Of a DNA stretch of 64,000 nucleotides, positions 1 through 12,570 are shown one piece after another. Location of the stretch: NCBI RefSeq assembly GCF_010389155.1, contig NC_057761.1, positions 18,168,501 through 18,232,500 of the forward strand, given 5' to 3'. Each line of letters opens with the position of its first letter. Within the stretch, counting starts at the first letter, position 1. This DNA is from Erigeron canadensis. Lineage: Eukaryota; Streptophyta; Magnoliopsida; Asterales; Asteraceae. The notes below the pieces were generated by a model that was given only the letters and a program-made list of their open reading frames with translations, was not told where the DNA came from and made no database searches. Made by a program: the position numbers and the translations under genes.

Positions 1-1185
1 CAAAATTTCAATAAACGTACAAAAATCGTATAAATGACCCTTATCACCAAATACTTTCCAACCAAAGGAGATGAACAACATAATGTACTTGAATTTCAAA
101 ATTAAACAACAACCAAAGATGGGCAAGTCTACTAGCGTACATCTCATGATCTACTTACTAGTTCATGCAACACACACTTACGTTGTGTATATTTGAATAC
201 CATGGTTTAGGCTTGCTTAAGGGGCGACACCACTAGGCACTCTCCACGCTTTCGAACAGCCCTCTATCGCTCTCAAAACATGGTAATTAAAATTGTTATC
301 TTTTACGAAAATAATACTTTGAAAGAATGTTTATGAAATGGAATTTATGATGTATGTTCAATGTGATATATGTTATATGATGAGCTTGAGTACTGTCAAA
401 GTCTAGTCCCCACTACACTACTATTAACTCATTGAGGCCTGTAGTTAGAGAGTTGCGCAACTAGGATTCGTCCCCTCACTCACATCAGCGGCGACAGGTT
501 GTTTGGCCGCCTACGTGGCCGGCTTCAACGGTGTCGGTCGTGGGGTGCTCTAATCTACTTTATATATAGTCGTCTCCATGGCACGACTTCTTAATTATTA
601 ATTATTGCACATGATTGACAGCATGTGCCTTTACATCATAATTTTTCGGGGCAAGTTATTATTATCATTATTTTGTACGTGAAAGGGTCTTAGTAGTGAC
701 TCAAGCATTTACTCATCAAATTATGCCTTTGGCTGAAAGTTATTGAAATCAATTATGGTTGGACATTGTGTTTTGAACATACGGTTTGGGTATGAGTATT
801 ATGAATGAACTCTTGAAAGTTTTATGGCATATTATCCTTGAATGTTGTTGGAATATAAATATGTTGTTAGTATAAACCTATGAACTCACTCAACTCTTGT
901 AGTTGACACTTTTTCTTCATGCTTTTCAGGTTTAGAGCATTAGGTTCGTAGCATGGACCGCCTCTTGGATTTGTGTTGCTTGTTATTCGGTGGACTTGTA
1001 ATGCGGACAGTTTGTTTTTCATTATGGATTATGGTTATGTAATGGATTCTAAAACGTCATTTTGAACTTATTGTCTTTTGATTTCGAATGATATTTGAAA
1101 CTTAATGTTAATGTTTTATCTTTAAATCTTTTGTACCATGTCATTCTGTGGCACTTCGTGTTTCCACCTTAGTCGGGGTGTTACA
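1..1185 (+). mobile_element. Ty3/gypsy LTR, 3' part (cut by window edge)
   Basis: The stretch ends in GGGGTGTTACA at 1175-1185, the usual 3' terminus of chromovirus-type plant LTRs. It shares a layout with the LTR in 19.7-21.8 kb: an 'actcact...gttga...ttcaggt' block (about 882-930 here, 21447-21506 there) about 250-320 bp before the end. No gag or pol follows on either side, so it is a solo or truncated LTR. The 5' end lies outside the window. Confidence 0.6.
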
Positions 1186-1352
1186 TAAGATCCGTATATA
1201 GAGTTGTTGAATGTTGATAAGATTTATTTTAAAAAACTAATACACGTACACTTATTACATATTTCAAAGTTGAATCCCTAAAAAATTGAAATAGAAATAT
1301 CTATCTTATGGTTTAAATCCCAATGTAATCGTTTATTTTAAAAACTATGTAT

Positions 1353-1604
1353 CTAGCATGGTACCCGCATAATGCGGCGGTGGTTGTGGGCGGCAACGGT
1401 GTGGTGGTGGGGGCGACTGTTGGTGGTGGAGGCGACGTTGAGTGGGTAGATAATTGATAGGTAATTGATGTAAAAAGTTAATGGAGATATTTTGGATAAA
1501 TGACTGATATTGTAATTTAATCATTAATGTTATTTTAAATAATTTTCCCATAACTTTTAAAAAGAGTGTTGTTTTTTTTTTATTAAATAGTCTAATAGTA
1601 TAGA
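1353..1604 (-). mobile_element. Short non-autonomous Helitron-like element
   Basis: Read on the minus strand it starts TCTATACTATTAGAC at 1604 and ends in CTAG at 1353-1356. A perfect hairpin CCGCATTATGCGG (1365-1377) lies eight bases before the CTAG. A 5' TC, 3' hairpin and CTRR end are Helitron hallmarks. Several copies of the same end occur in this window. The base after CTAG is A rather than the usual T, so the site is not perfect. It has no coding capacity. Confidence 0.6.
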
Positions 1605-2305
1605 TTAGGTGTATAGGGAAATTAGGATTAAAATAAGGGTATTTTGGGTATAAAAAAGTGCTGAATTTTCTAAAACATAAGAGTTTAATATGTTTGATCA
1701 GGGTTATAGATATGTTAAGTCAATATGAAAATACGAAAATAATTTAAAAAAAAAAATCTAACCCACATTCAAACTTTTTGATAAATTCCATTAAGAACCT
1801 TTTGTTAAACGAATCTATACCTGTTTGAAAATTTCTCTAAATGGCATCCACAACTTTGTAGCCGTGATTATTTATCATATACATTCAATTTTAAACCGTG
1901 ATTATTCTTTTCTGTCATATATAAAAATTTCCAGATAGTTATCCATATTATCTTCTAAATTACTGCATTTATATTATTAAACAATCAATTTTTGGATGAA
2001 CATCAAAATTAAGAAGAAACTAAGATTCAAAATATTTGACGTGTCTTTAAAATCAATGTATAAGAACCATCAACATAACATAATATTATGTGTAAAAAAA
2101 ATGGGGAGTCAAATGGTGTTATTGTCTGCAAAAATTTTCATTCCATTAAATTCGTGTATGTTAAAAATATATTAATCGATTAATGTATGTGTTATAGAAA
2201 GAGATTGGGGTTAGAATCAGGGAATCATGAATTTTGAATCAGGTATAAAAATAAGGGTTTATGAATTCTTAATTTGGGATTTTGATGTAAATGTATATTT
2301 GTCTA
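1605..2305. other. AT-rich intergenic stretch
   Basis: I see no gene, RNA or clear repeat here; it consists of AT-rich spacer between two Helitron-like copies. Confidence 0.5.
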
Positions 2306-2615
2306 CCAGATTGGTGTCCGCACAAAGCAGCGGTGATGATGGTGTGAAAATTAACGTAAAAGTAATTTCATTGTGGTCGGAGATGTGATCAATTGTTGCG
2401 GTGTGATATGAAAGGGAAGGAGGGGGTGAATTTTTAGTTAGGTTTTTGCTATGTGTTTTTGTGTGAGAGAGAGATAAAGGTTGAATTTTTTTTAAATGCA
2501 TTTTAGTCACAGTCTATAAAATGAAAATAAGAATGTTTTAAGATGGAGGGTAAATGTGTCATTTCAAGTTCTTAAAATTAAGGAGGGGGGAAGTTTGTTT
2601 TATAAGGAAGTATAA
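2306..2615 (-). mobile_element. Short Helitron-like element, second copy
   Basis: On the minus strand the 3' end is CTGG (2306-2309) followed by T, preceded by a degraded GC-rich hairpin (about 2318-2332). The 5' end is the TATACTTCCTTATAAAA word near 2600-2615 that also starts the other copies. The body shares the 'attttagtcacagt' and 'aagggaaggagggggtgaa' blocks with the copy at 3054-3358. Confidence 0.5.
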
Positions 2616-2820
2616 ATAAACCTCACGTGAATATATGTTTTGTTTAGTAGTCAACTAATGACATCTCTAAATCCCCTTTTTTAATCAGATTAATGTACTA
2701 GAGAGTTTTAATAGTGCGAAGTCAGCTTTTTTTTTAGCTATTTTTTTGCTTAGTACTTGAGTTTTATATAGAAAGAAGATTTGTATAGATTGATTCAAGT
2801 ATGTTGATCTCAGACAAAAA

Positions 2821-3049
2821 TATTACAATTGTTTAAGTGTAATGATATATAGAAAATTTTATTAATACTTTCTTGATCATGTCCGGGTAATCATTGGAAT
2901 TGATTAGCTAATAGATAGATATTAAAAAATAAATGCAAATATATTTGAGACATAAATGTTACAATTGTTTAAGTGTAATGATATATAGAAAATTTTATTA
3001 ATACTTTCTTGATCATGTCCGGGTAATTCGGAAATGATTAGCTAGTAGA
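2821..3049. repeat. Direct repeat of about 70-90 bp, two copies
   Basis: About 70 near-identical bases, from 'acaattgtttaagtg' to 'catgtccgggtaat', occur at about 2825-2891 and again at about 2960-3027. They are separated by roughly 70 bp. The second copy runs directly into the 3' end of the Helitron-like element at 3054. No ORF is present. Confidence 0.75.
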
Positions 3050-3053
3050 TAAA

Positions 3054-3358
3054 CTAGATTAGTGCTTGCACAATATAGCATGACAGCGGTGTGGTTATTA
3101 ACGTACAAGTAATTTCATTGCGACCGGAGATGTGATAAATTTTTGCAGTGAGATGTGAAAGGGGTGAGGTGGGAGACGAATTGTAAGTTAGGGTTTTTGC
3201 TATGTATTTCTACGTGAGGGAGAGATAGAGGCTTAATTTGTTTTAAGACCATTTTAGTCACAGTTTATAAGGATGTTTAAAATGGAAAGTAATTGGACAT
3301 ATAAAGTTTTTAAATTTATGGTGAAAAAGTACTTAGCTTGTTTTATAAGGAATTATCT
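3054..3358 (-). mobile_element. Short Helitron-like element, third copy
   Basis: The minus-strand 3' end is CTAG (3054-3057) followed by T, as expected for A|T insertion. The body matches the 2306-2615 copy in order, including the 'gtaatttcattg' and 'attttagtcacag' blocks. The 5' end near 3345-3358 is a mutated form of the TATACTTCCTTATAA start. Confidence 0.5.
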
Positions 3359-3982
3359 GTACTTCCCTATTAAAGATAATAGGGTGGTGTTAAAAAGTTT
3401 ATAAAATTTGAGACATGCGAATATACTTATTTGCCCTTACACATAATTATTTTATTACTACTATCTGCATCTCCATTCTCGAATAATTAATGTCATATTT
3501 TTTTTCTCCACCCATATTTTATTAATACTATCTGCTTCTTTATTAATGCTTTTTGTGTCTCGGTCATCCTCTCATATACTTGTCTGTTTGGGTTCTAAAA
3601 CTTCGACTTTTGAAACACTAATCAAGACATGAAACGTCCCGTTAATAGTATCTGTCGCAACGTATTGCCTTAGATATAAAAAAATAGGAAAATGATAAAT
3701 TCTTCTAAAAAATTAAAAATAACCTAAAAATATTAGAAGATGACATGTGTTATTTAGTAACTATGTTTTTTAATCTTGCCTCCTGATTTTGTAATATGTT
3801 TTCATATGGTTGTTAGGAGTGCCGTAAAGATTAATCATTTTCAAAAAAATATACGCAAAAATATATTTCTGTCGGCCGATCACATTCTTTCACCAACGAA
3901 AAAAACATCGAGAACAGGCTTCCCAACACGGACTGGTGAAAAGCAGCACACAGAGAAATAAAAAGTCTCATTTTCACTGTCC
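3359..3982 (+). promoter_or_regulatory. Upstream region of the RPAP3-like gene
   Basis: This AT-rich stretch precedes the RPAP3-like start codon. No clear TATA box or transposon is visible. The last 100 bases or so (about 3880-3980) are less AT-rich and probably hold the 5' UTR; this is inferred from position only. Confidence 0.35.
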
Positions 3983-6900
3983 ATGGCTAGGGTTCCAAGC
4001 AAGCACGACCGTGATCATTCTCCTTTGGTAAAATTCTTTCTCTCCTTTTTACTTCAAAACATCACTTGTATCATTATTATTGTCCAGATAACTAGTAGTT
4101 TCTTTATTCTCTTTATTTTCACACACATATATTTTTATATATTCATTCATTATTATACTATAAATATATTTCTACCCAGTTGCCACAACTAATTTTGAAC
4201 TTACATTTATATATGATGTTATGTATATGAAATGTTTGTAATGGGGGCCGGGCATAATAATCTTGTCTGTCTCACCAGGATTTCAAGGGATTCTTGAGTA
4301 ATCTGCAGGATTTTGATGCTTCAATCAAAGACAGCAGGAAATTCAACTCACAATCTCACACGGACAACATGGTAACCGGGTTTCGTCTTTTATCCTTACT
4401 TTTAATCGATAATCTTTTATAATGCTTAAGAGTTATATACTTCCAAGTATATATTTTGAACAAAGTCACTGACTTAATAGTTTTAATTTTAGAAAGCTGC
4501 AAGAAATATGGGTAAATCGACGCCTAGAAGTCAACCCGGTGTTTCAAGGCAAGATGATTACCTGAAAAAATTTGATCAAGTTGGCCAGCTGTCCAGTAGC
4601 TTTATGTCCTCAGATGTCGGGCCTGTGGATGCTAATTCAGAGAAAGAGTTGGTATGAATTGTTTGTTGTTGTTGTTGGTGTGCAATATAGATTGTTTTTA
4701 TTGTTGTTTGTAATATTTGCTCCTTTGCATGAAAGAATTGTGTGCCACATACGTGTGGCTAGTGCAATGGATATGTTAGGTTGTGTTGAATCATATTTGG
4801 ATTACATATACACTTCATGTCGTATATGTGAGTTAATGTGGCACACAGTCACATTACTTGTACTGGACATTCATATGGTTTCGGTATAAAATTTCACCGG
4901 GTAACTCTTACCCAAAAAAAAAGAAAAATGAATGAACGCAAACGCAACTGGTGGCAAAAAGCGTTTTGTACTTTCTCAGTGTTTTTTTTTACTTAATTTT
5001 TTGCAGGGTAATGAGTTCTTCAAGCAGAGAAAATATAAAGAAGCAGTTGATTGTTATTCCAAGAGTATAGCGCTATCACCAACAGCAGTAGCCTATGCAA
5101 ACAGGGCAATGGCTTATCTTAAACTTAAAAGGCATGTCTTATGTTCCTTTTACTTGTTACCTATGCTATTACTGTATATCATTTTTTTATTTTATGCTAC
5201 ATGAATTTCACATTATGGGCATAATACGTAACGTGTTAGATGAAACCATCACTTAACTAGTCTAAAAATAGTTGTTTTATGCTACTTGTATTTTTCTCTT
5301 TTTATTATGAATATTTAACTTAATTCATGAATTAAAATTACAAAAGCAACATTTTTACGATATAATTAAAGCTTGGTTAAAATTGGTTAAAAAGGGAAAA
5401 GTAATGGCAAAGCGGATGTAGGGTTATAAAAATGGGCTGTTAATTTTAATTCCCTCATTTCGTTGGTATTGCTCCGCTACCCCACTTAAGGTAAGGCCGT
5501 AAGGCCAACTCCAATGGAGTTATCATACCAATATGCCAATTTATCATGACAGTATGCCATGGTTGGGGTTACAAAATGCATAAAAATGCCTACCTAGTTT
5601 GTCTCTGAGCATTTTCTATGCATATTGAACTCGTAGGCCTTTTCCTTTTTTTTGTTTTTGTAACATATGTGTGCTATGTAGTCAATTTTGGTGGTATACC
5701 AGTGGTATTTCGGTTTTTGGTCCTCCACTAGTATACAGTCCAGATTTCTGTCGAAAATTTCGGTACCGAGATTTTCGGTGAAATTTACCGAAATCTCACC
5801 GAAATTGGTCAAATTTTGGTGGTATACCAGTTTTTCAGGTTTTTTTTATTTTTTATTTTTGTCCAACTTTAAAATACAGCATAAGAAACACTAATTTTTG
5901 CAAGTATTAACACTAATCTATCAAGTATTGACACTTTTAAGCTTGACTTTTGATATTTCGATTAAGTATTTAATTAATATAACTACTATTTGTGTATAAT
6001 TGTGATTTTTTTGGTATATATATAATTATATATAATATTTTACATGATATTAAAATTACCGAAATACCACTGAAATTCCACCGAAATTACCGATATTTCG
6101 TATACCAGTCCATGACCAAAGCACTGAAATTTTGGTCCTTAACCACTTAGTATGTGTGTATGTGTGTATAAGTGGATGATGTATCATGGGTAAATGGAGT
6201 TTCAGTATGTTGGGGTGGAGGCAAAATAAGTTCAGAGTGTTAGTTCAATTTGCTAAAACAGTTTGCTGACGTGTTGATGAGGTGGTCGGTATACCTGGGC
6301 ATTTTATACATGCCATTGGAGATGACCTAAGGGGCTAGAATGAACATGTCAGACACCATCAATCATTATCCGTATCTTCTAAGCATCCCATCCAAGCAAT
6401 GACTAAATCTTCGATTATATATAGAGGTTGTGATAGGCAAACAACATCGACTGAGCCGACCCATGTGCCAAGCCCAGGCCCGCTCCAACAGCCCAGTCAA
6501 GTGGGTTGCAATTGGGACAAGTCAAAAATGTGATCACAAGTTACAGCCCACGTTGCACATACCAGCTATTTTATTTCCATGCAATTTTCTTTCTTTATTA
6601 ATCTTTGTTTATTTTGACTTTTCAAAGCAGTTGTTTTATTTACCCTAAAAAGTAGCTACGTGGGTGGTTGTATTTTCCTTTCCTCTAGTATGTAACACGA
6701 ACATGGATGAATGAGAAGGCAGTTTTTTTGAGTTTTCCTAAAATTGGTATTCTCTGCATTCAGGGAGTATTTTCTTCCATTGCTATCCTAATTTTTAGCA
6801 GTAATTAGGAGGTGATCTTGGAAGCTAATATTGTTAGTTCTTGTGGTGTAACTGTATCAAGAACGCATATTAGATTTCTGCCCTTCGAACTCGCAAGTGG

Positions 6901-9900
6901 TGAGTCTGTAACTTGTAGAGTTTCGTTGCCATTCTGTGAATTATTTTCCTTTCGGGTATTTTAGATCCAATTAAGAAGTTTCCTGCCATCAGGCTGTATG
7001 CCTTAATTTTTGATTAAATTCTTAGCTAGAAAGCAGTTGTCAACATGTAGCTGGTTATATTCATAAAGGGTTGATGGAATTTTAGCTAGTAATTCAACTA
7101 CATAACAACACATACATGCATCACATTATCTTTATCTGATTACATATCAAGTATAAGTATTTGGGTTGATAATATGTAATGCAGGTTTGTACGATTGGTT
7201 GTGCTAGGTATAGCTTGGTTGACGTATATACGGCATGTTGTATATATAAACTAAAATGACACCGAGTCACATTACTTATTTGGCTAAAATGGTTCACCCT
7301 GGTTAGAATCTGAGTCACATTACTTATACTAAACATTTATTATTGTTATTGGTTTAAAATTTTAAAGTTTTTACCAGAGTAACCTGTTTACGCCTCCTCC
7401 TTAAAAAGATATAAAAACATAAAAAATTGTTATCATGATGAAATCTTTCAAATAATGTATGAACAATTAGTTTTTCCTGTGTCAACTTTTTATTCTCTTA
7501 TTTTCAATTCATTAGATTCCAGGAAGCCGAGGACGATTGTACAGAAGCCTTAAATTTAGACGATCGGTACATTAAAGCATACTCAAGACGTTCGACAGCC
7601 AGAAAGGAGCTTGGTAAGCTTAAAGATTCCAAGGATGGTAAGTTTAATACCTTGAATACCTTTGCATGTTCGATTTTTAGAAATTAATACATATATAACC
7701 TTTCATTAGTTCAATTATATTGATTCTTAGCTAACTGCAGATGCAGATTTTGCTTTGAGGCTGGAGCCACATAATAAAGAGATTAAAATGCAGTATGCAG
7801 AAGCAAAATCTTTGTACGACAAGGTCAGGATCCTGGCATGTTCTGTTTCTTTTGCTTCTAGTTAATGGGTTTGAGCTTCTACATGTTTTATGGTCTGCTT
7901 TGTGGTTCCCTTTTATCAATTAGTAACATGTTTTAAAATTTCTAGGAACTTATTAAAAAGGCGTCTGCATCGTTGAAAGAAGCAACACAAGGGTTGCAAA
8001 AAGAATTGAAGTTAGATAACGGCCCACAATCTACACCCAAAATTTCTGAAACCACAGTAGTCGCTGCAACTAAAACAGAGAGTTGCCCAGAGGTATTTTC
8101 TATCGGATTAGAACAGACCAAAAGAAATTAAAAAGAAATCTATAATTAAACTTTTTAGGTCATAAAAAAAGATGAATGAAAAAAAAAAAATCAAGCTCGA
8201 AGAATAGAGATGTTGGAAAAGAAAAGGATTAAAAGAGTTTGGGCTACTGGTGTAGAGATATGGTGGTCTCAAAGCTATCTCTAAACTCCTGTTTAGTTAT
8301 ATATATATCTAGATATGGATATGTGGTGTGTGTAATCTTGCAATGAATGATGAGGGACTACTGGTAATTTTCAAAGTCGTCATTGAGGAGTCTTATAAAA
8401 TGTGATTGGCTCTTTCTTTGAATTAATTGTGATGGAATCATCCAGAAGGGGTTTTTACTTCTAAAATTAGTCTGATCTGTTGTATCTAGAGGTGGCAAAA
8501 TGGTTGGGTCAGGCAAGTGGGGTACCCCTCTAGTCCCCTGCAAGAGAGAAAGGAACATCCCATAGCGAGTACAGATAAGCCAGAGAACACTGATATGTGA
8601 TATGTGAATTCAAAATAATCTAAACCTGCTAACATCTAATTGTTATATTAGCTAATAAATCAATACCATTACTTATATAATTTCGTATTGTTCATTAGAA
8701 TCTTCATCGCAATGTGCATGTTAGGTGCTGTTTTAAGACACTCATATGCTAAATTTCTATTATATTCATATGGGAATGTACTTATGCCATTAATTTTCTA
8801 TTTGCACTCTATATATGATTGGGGACATATTTATTGAAGTATAGAGTGCAAAAGGGGTGGGTCAGGTGATATTTGATTAGGGCTAAAACCAGTTCTGCTA
8901 ATATCTTGAATGATTGCTAACCGGAAAAAAAATAGAATTGTTGAATTGACACTATGAAAACTGGACGATGTTTTGGGACATCCCCATGGCAATGTGATTG
9001 CGTTGACCGTAAGAGAACTATACTAGGGTTGGATGTTGCCATGCCCAGTTCTTGTGTCAAGGTCCTTCCAATACCTGACTATGAGATGTTATGCGGATTT
9101 ATTTGTGATTGTCCACTTTGTGGAATCCTTTGCTTTCTCCTAATTCAGCTCTGTCTTTTAATATCTTTTCAGACTTTTCACAATGTTGGCAAGAAAGCTT
9201 TAAAAGAATCAGTTCACGAGCTTGCTGCCCGGGCAGCTTCTCTAGCCACTGCTGAAGCTGCAAAAGACATTGTGCCTCCAACTACAGCTTACCAGTTTGA
9301 GGCTTCTTGGCGAGGATTCTCTGGTAACCATGCCCTACAGGCACGACTGTTAAAGGTATATGATAACCATTTTACCCTTAAAAGATCATCATCCATTCTT
9401 CTGGTAATTGCAAGTATTTATTGCTTATTAACTCCAAATGATAGTCTGGGAGCGTTAATCTGGACAAAACCAGAAAGAACTGTAACCTATAAATTGAGAG
9501 AACCAGAAATAGACCACTCTAAACACGGGTCCTATATTATAATCAGTTTGGTGCTAAATGGATCGTAATTCGAAGATATTGGGTTTTATAGTCCGAAAAA
9601 TGTAATTGTAAAATTATGCTGATCAAGTCTAAAAACTAATACATATTCATTACTTTGTATCAAATGTGATTAAAAAAGATCTATATTCATACAATAAGCA
9701 TGCCATCTTTTTTTTAAACTAGTGTCATACCGTGCCATTGGCTCAGGATAATAAAAATATACGTCATTTTCTAATTAAATAAACCTCAATAATACCCTTC
9801 AAAATACTCTTACAAATTAGTATGCTAATACTAGCACGGTACCCGTGCGATGCAGCGGTGTTCGTGGCGGCGACGGTGTGGTAGTGGGGGACAACGGTTG

Positions 9901-12570
9901 GTGGTAGAGGCGGCGTCGAGTGGTGTAGATAATTGATGTATAAGGGTTGATGGATATATTTTTAAAGATAAAGGGCTGATAGTGGAATATAATCATTAAG
10001 GGTATTTTAGACATTTTCCCCCATGTAACTTTCAACATGGGGGTTAATCTTTTTATATAATAAAGCATGTTGCTCGCCGCAATGCGGCGGTGGTAATGTA
10101 GTGCTGATGGCAGCGACATGTGGTGGTAACGACGAGTAGTACATGCTATTGAAGTAGATGTAACTGATATAATGATTAGCATAGTTATTTTAAGATTTAA
10201 GGGACGGGTGTTATAATTTATTTCATTAAGGGTATTTTAGGTATATTAGTATAGATAATTAAATTAGTGAATGAAGAAGATGGTATTTATACTATATTAT
10301 AAAAAAATAACAGTTTATTTTTGGAAGTGTTGAAAAATATGTAATATTTTCACTTAGCACCTTTTAAAATATTTTCATCTACACTACCCTCTTAACATTA
10401 ATGATTAAATTACACTATTAATTCTTTATCTTTTAAAATATCTTCATTAACCATTTACATCAATTATCTATACCACTTGACGCCTCATCTACCACCACCA
10501 CTCTCCCCCACCACCACATCGTCGGCGCCACGAACACCGCCGCATTGTGCGGGTAACGTGCTAGTTTTAGACGAAAAAAAGGGTGGGGGGGGGTTTTTCG
10601 GTAATATTGCATGGTTAACATCTAACATTTCTAAAAATAAAAAGGCTATTTTTTTATAAGGAAGTATAGATGCTAATATATGAACAATCTAAAATATAAC
10701 ATCCCACACATATATTAAATAATAAAACTTGCATCATTATTATGTAGTGAAAACTCATCAAACAAAAGGGATCCTAAAACGCTAATGGTAAGAATTGAAT
10801 CTAGCACCTTAACCTAATCTAAAACATTCAAACACAATTCTCACAACCACTAAATCGGAATCTAGTGACTAGTATATATAATACCTTTTCTTCATATTTT
10901 ATATATAATTACTCTAGGTTTCTTTAAGAGAAACCATAACAAAAAAGTAGTTTGTGAAAATTTAAATATCACACGATCCACCTATATTGATAGTACAAAA
11001 TTTAGTTTAATATTCTTCAACGATGGTTTTTTACTAATTTTTTGGTTTGAGTTGGTCCAATTTACATGGGGATACTATTTCAGCTGTGTCCTTTATATGA
11101 CTACGGGCCCAGTCATTGCAGGCGATGAACTAACCCAGCCAGTTATTATGACCCCTGTGTGTTGCATAATGTATACTGTATAATTAACAAATCCCCAAGT
11201 TTGTTATTAAAATTGCAGATTTGGGAGACACATAACTGACCCAGCCAATCATTATTGTCCCAATGCAATTCTTTAAATCCCCAAGTTTGCTCTTAAAATT
11301 GTTGGTACTGTTAGTATCAAACTATCAAATTCTCACGATGCTGAGTATAACCTATAAACAACAAACATATTTTGAAAAATCATAAGTATTATACCAAAAC
11401 ACTAAAAAAGAAGCTAACATAACGACTAAAACTGCAGTTGCCGGATATTTTGCGTAAGCCACAATGAAGTTTTATTATTACATTTTACATCCGTCCACTC
11501 ATTATTGTTCCCAAAACAAATTGAAGCTATTGCTATATTATTATGTTACTATCCATCGAATTTTTTTTTAACTAGGTAGTAATAATGTGATTTAGTAAGT
11601 TCTGTGCATTAAAGATGCACTTTAGACTACTCTTGACATGCTGTTCATCATCTTGTATTCGATTATATTGTATTGATCTTTGTATTTTTTTTTTTGTATT
11701 TCTTACTTGTCCAACTAGGCAACGGATCCTGTTATGTTACCACAGATCTTTAAAAATGCTTTGTCAGCACCGCTGTTAATTGATATCATCAGGTGCATTG
11801 CCACCATTTTCATGTAAGTAATTAATTTACTTGTTATGTATGAAGTTGGAGCCCTGCTATTGGCTGTGAATGAAACTTTATTCTATTGTATTGGTACTTG
11901 ACAGTGACGAAGCTGACCTGGCTGTCAAATTCTTGGAAAATCTGCCCAATGTGCCGCGATTTAATATGATTATCATGTGTCTTTCACCTACAGACAAATC
12001 AGGTATGTTGGAATAATCAGTAATTTAATACTTTCAAAACGTGAGTAGTCATTAACTGGTTCAAACCAATTACCTGCTTGGATAATGTGTTGTATCAATA
12101 TGGAGAATCCTACAATACCATTAGCTATAAAATCAGTAGGATCAGAAAAGCTACTAAATTAGAGCGAGATTTACGGGGAATCAATAAATATACATGATGC
12201 ATGCCATAATAACATTATAGGGATAAATCTGCATGTTAAACTGTTCACACTATGCTTAGATGTTATATATCACCAGAACTGAAGCGCATACTTTTTGTTT
12301 CTGTGACATGACCTCAGGTTACTAGGCAGATTGAAATCACATACAAGTGATTTTTTGTTTTCTTGTAATGGATATCTTCTTTCTTAATACATTTCATTTC
12401 TAAATAGCTGTTTTCACATGCTTTAATGCAACATGGAACGTGTATTTACATTTGTTTATCCTTGGATAGATCTCCGAAGGATTTGGGATGAAGTGTTCTG
12501 TAAAAAGGAAATTGCTCAACAATATCTTGAGGTTCTTCAACTATTACACCCAAGATACTGCATTCAGTAA
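3983..12570 (+). CDS. RPAP3-like TPR co-chaperone (R2TP subunit)
   Basis: Eleven exons: 3983-4027, 4279-4371, 4493-4651, 5007-5131, 7516-7637, 7741-7823, 7946-8092, 9173-9355, 11719-11813, 11905-12002, 12470-12570. They splice to 1251 nt (416 aa) in one frame. Residues 100-208 form a three-TPR clamp starting GNEFFKQRKYKEAV, the type that binds HSP90/HSP70 C-termini. Residues about 300-410 (FEASWRGFSGN to the end) match the RPAP3 C-terminal domain, which in the family contacts RUVBL ATPases in R2TP complexes that assemble RNA polymerases, snoRNPs and PIKKs. The N-terminus (PSKHDRDHS, then DFKGFLSNLQDF) is typical of plant RPAP3/TPR5 proteins. Intron 4 has a GC donor (AAAAG|GCATGT); all others are GT-AG. 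Introns 4 and 8 (about 2.4 kb each) have taken up transposon sequence. Animal RPAP3 has two TPR arrays; this protein has one. No break is seen, so it is probably functional. Confidence 0.9.
5490..6335. mobile_element. Candidate DNA-transposon remnant in intron 4
   Basis: The stretch is bounded by inverted ends: 'aaggccaactccaatgg' (about 5500-5516) and 'ccattggagatgaccta' (about 6313-6329). This ends style is common in plant non-autonomous DNA transposons. Inside, between about 5690 and 6140, are many inverted copies of a 'tggtatttcggt' word and its complement, suggesting a second nested element. No transposase ORF is visible and the target duplication is unclear. Confidence 0.4.
8093..9172 (+). 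other. Intron 7 of the RPAP3-like gene
   Basis: A 1080-bp GT-AG intron. I see no embedded gene or clear element. The reading frame through 8954-9568 is exon 8 plus in-frame read-through of the flanking introns. Confidence 0.7.
9831..10061 (-). mobile_element. Helitron-like copy in intron 8 (A)
   Basis: On the minus strand the 3' end is CTAG (9831-9834) followed by T, with an imperfect GC-rich hairpin eight bases before it. The body carries the family's GC-rich block (about 9843-9925) and the 'tagataattgatgta' stretch. Its 5' limit near 10061 abuts the next copy head to tail. Confidence 0.5.
10062..10255 (-). mobile_element. Helitron-like copy in intron 8 (B)
   Basis: It starts on the minus strand with TCTATACTAATATACC at 10255. 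A perfect hairpin CGCCGCATTGCGGCG lies at 10075-10089. The expected CTRR end is degenerate (CTTT at 10062-10065). It is shorter than the other copies. Confidence 0.5.
10287..10564 (+). mobile_element. Helitron-like copy in intron 8 (C), opposite strand
   Basis: A plus-strand copy. It begins near 10287 with TTATACTATATTATAAAA and ends in CTAG (10561-10564) followed by T, with the hairpin CCGCATTGTGCGG (10540-10552) eight bases upstream. About 280 bp, non-coding. The 5' start of yet another minus-strand copy, TCTATACTTCCTTATAAAA, is visible at 10652-10670, so insertions are nested here. Confidence 0.6.
10671..11718 (+). other. Rest of intron 8 of the RPAP3-like gene
   Basis: AT-rich intron sequence with a short partial repeat: 'aatccccaagtttgctcttaaaattg' style words occur near 11188 and 11276. 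No gene is seen. Confidence 0.5.

Noticed and set aside
4572..4889. 105-codon plus-strand frame
   Set aside because: It overlaps exon 3 of the RPAP3-like gene out of frame and runs into intron 3; no support as a gene.
8954..9568. 204-codon frame around exon 8
   Set aside because: It is exon 8 with open flanking introns; the splice sites and RPAP3 domain define the real exon as 9173-9355.
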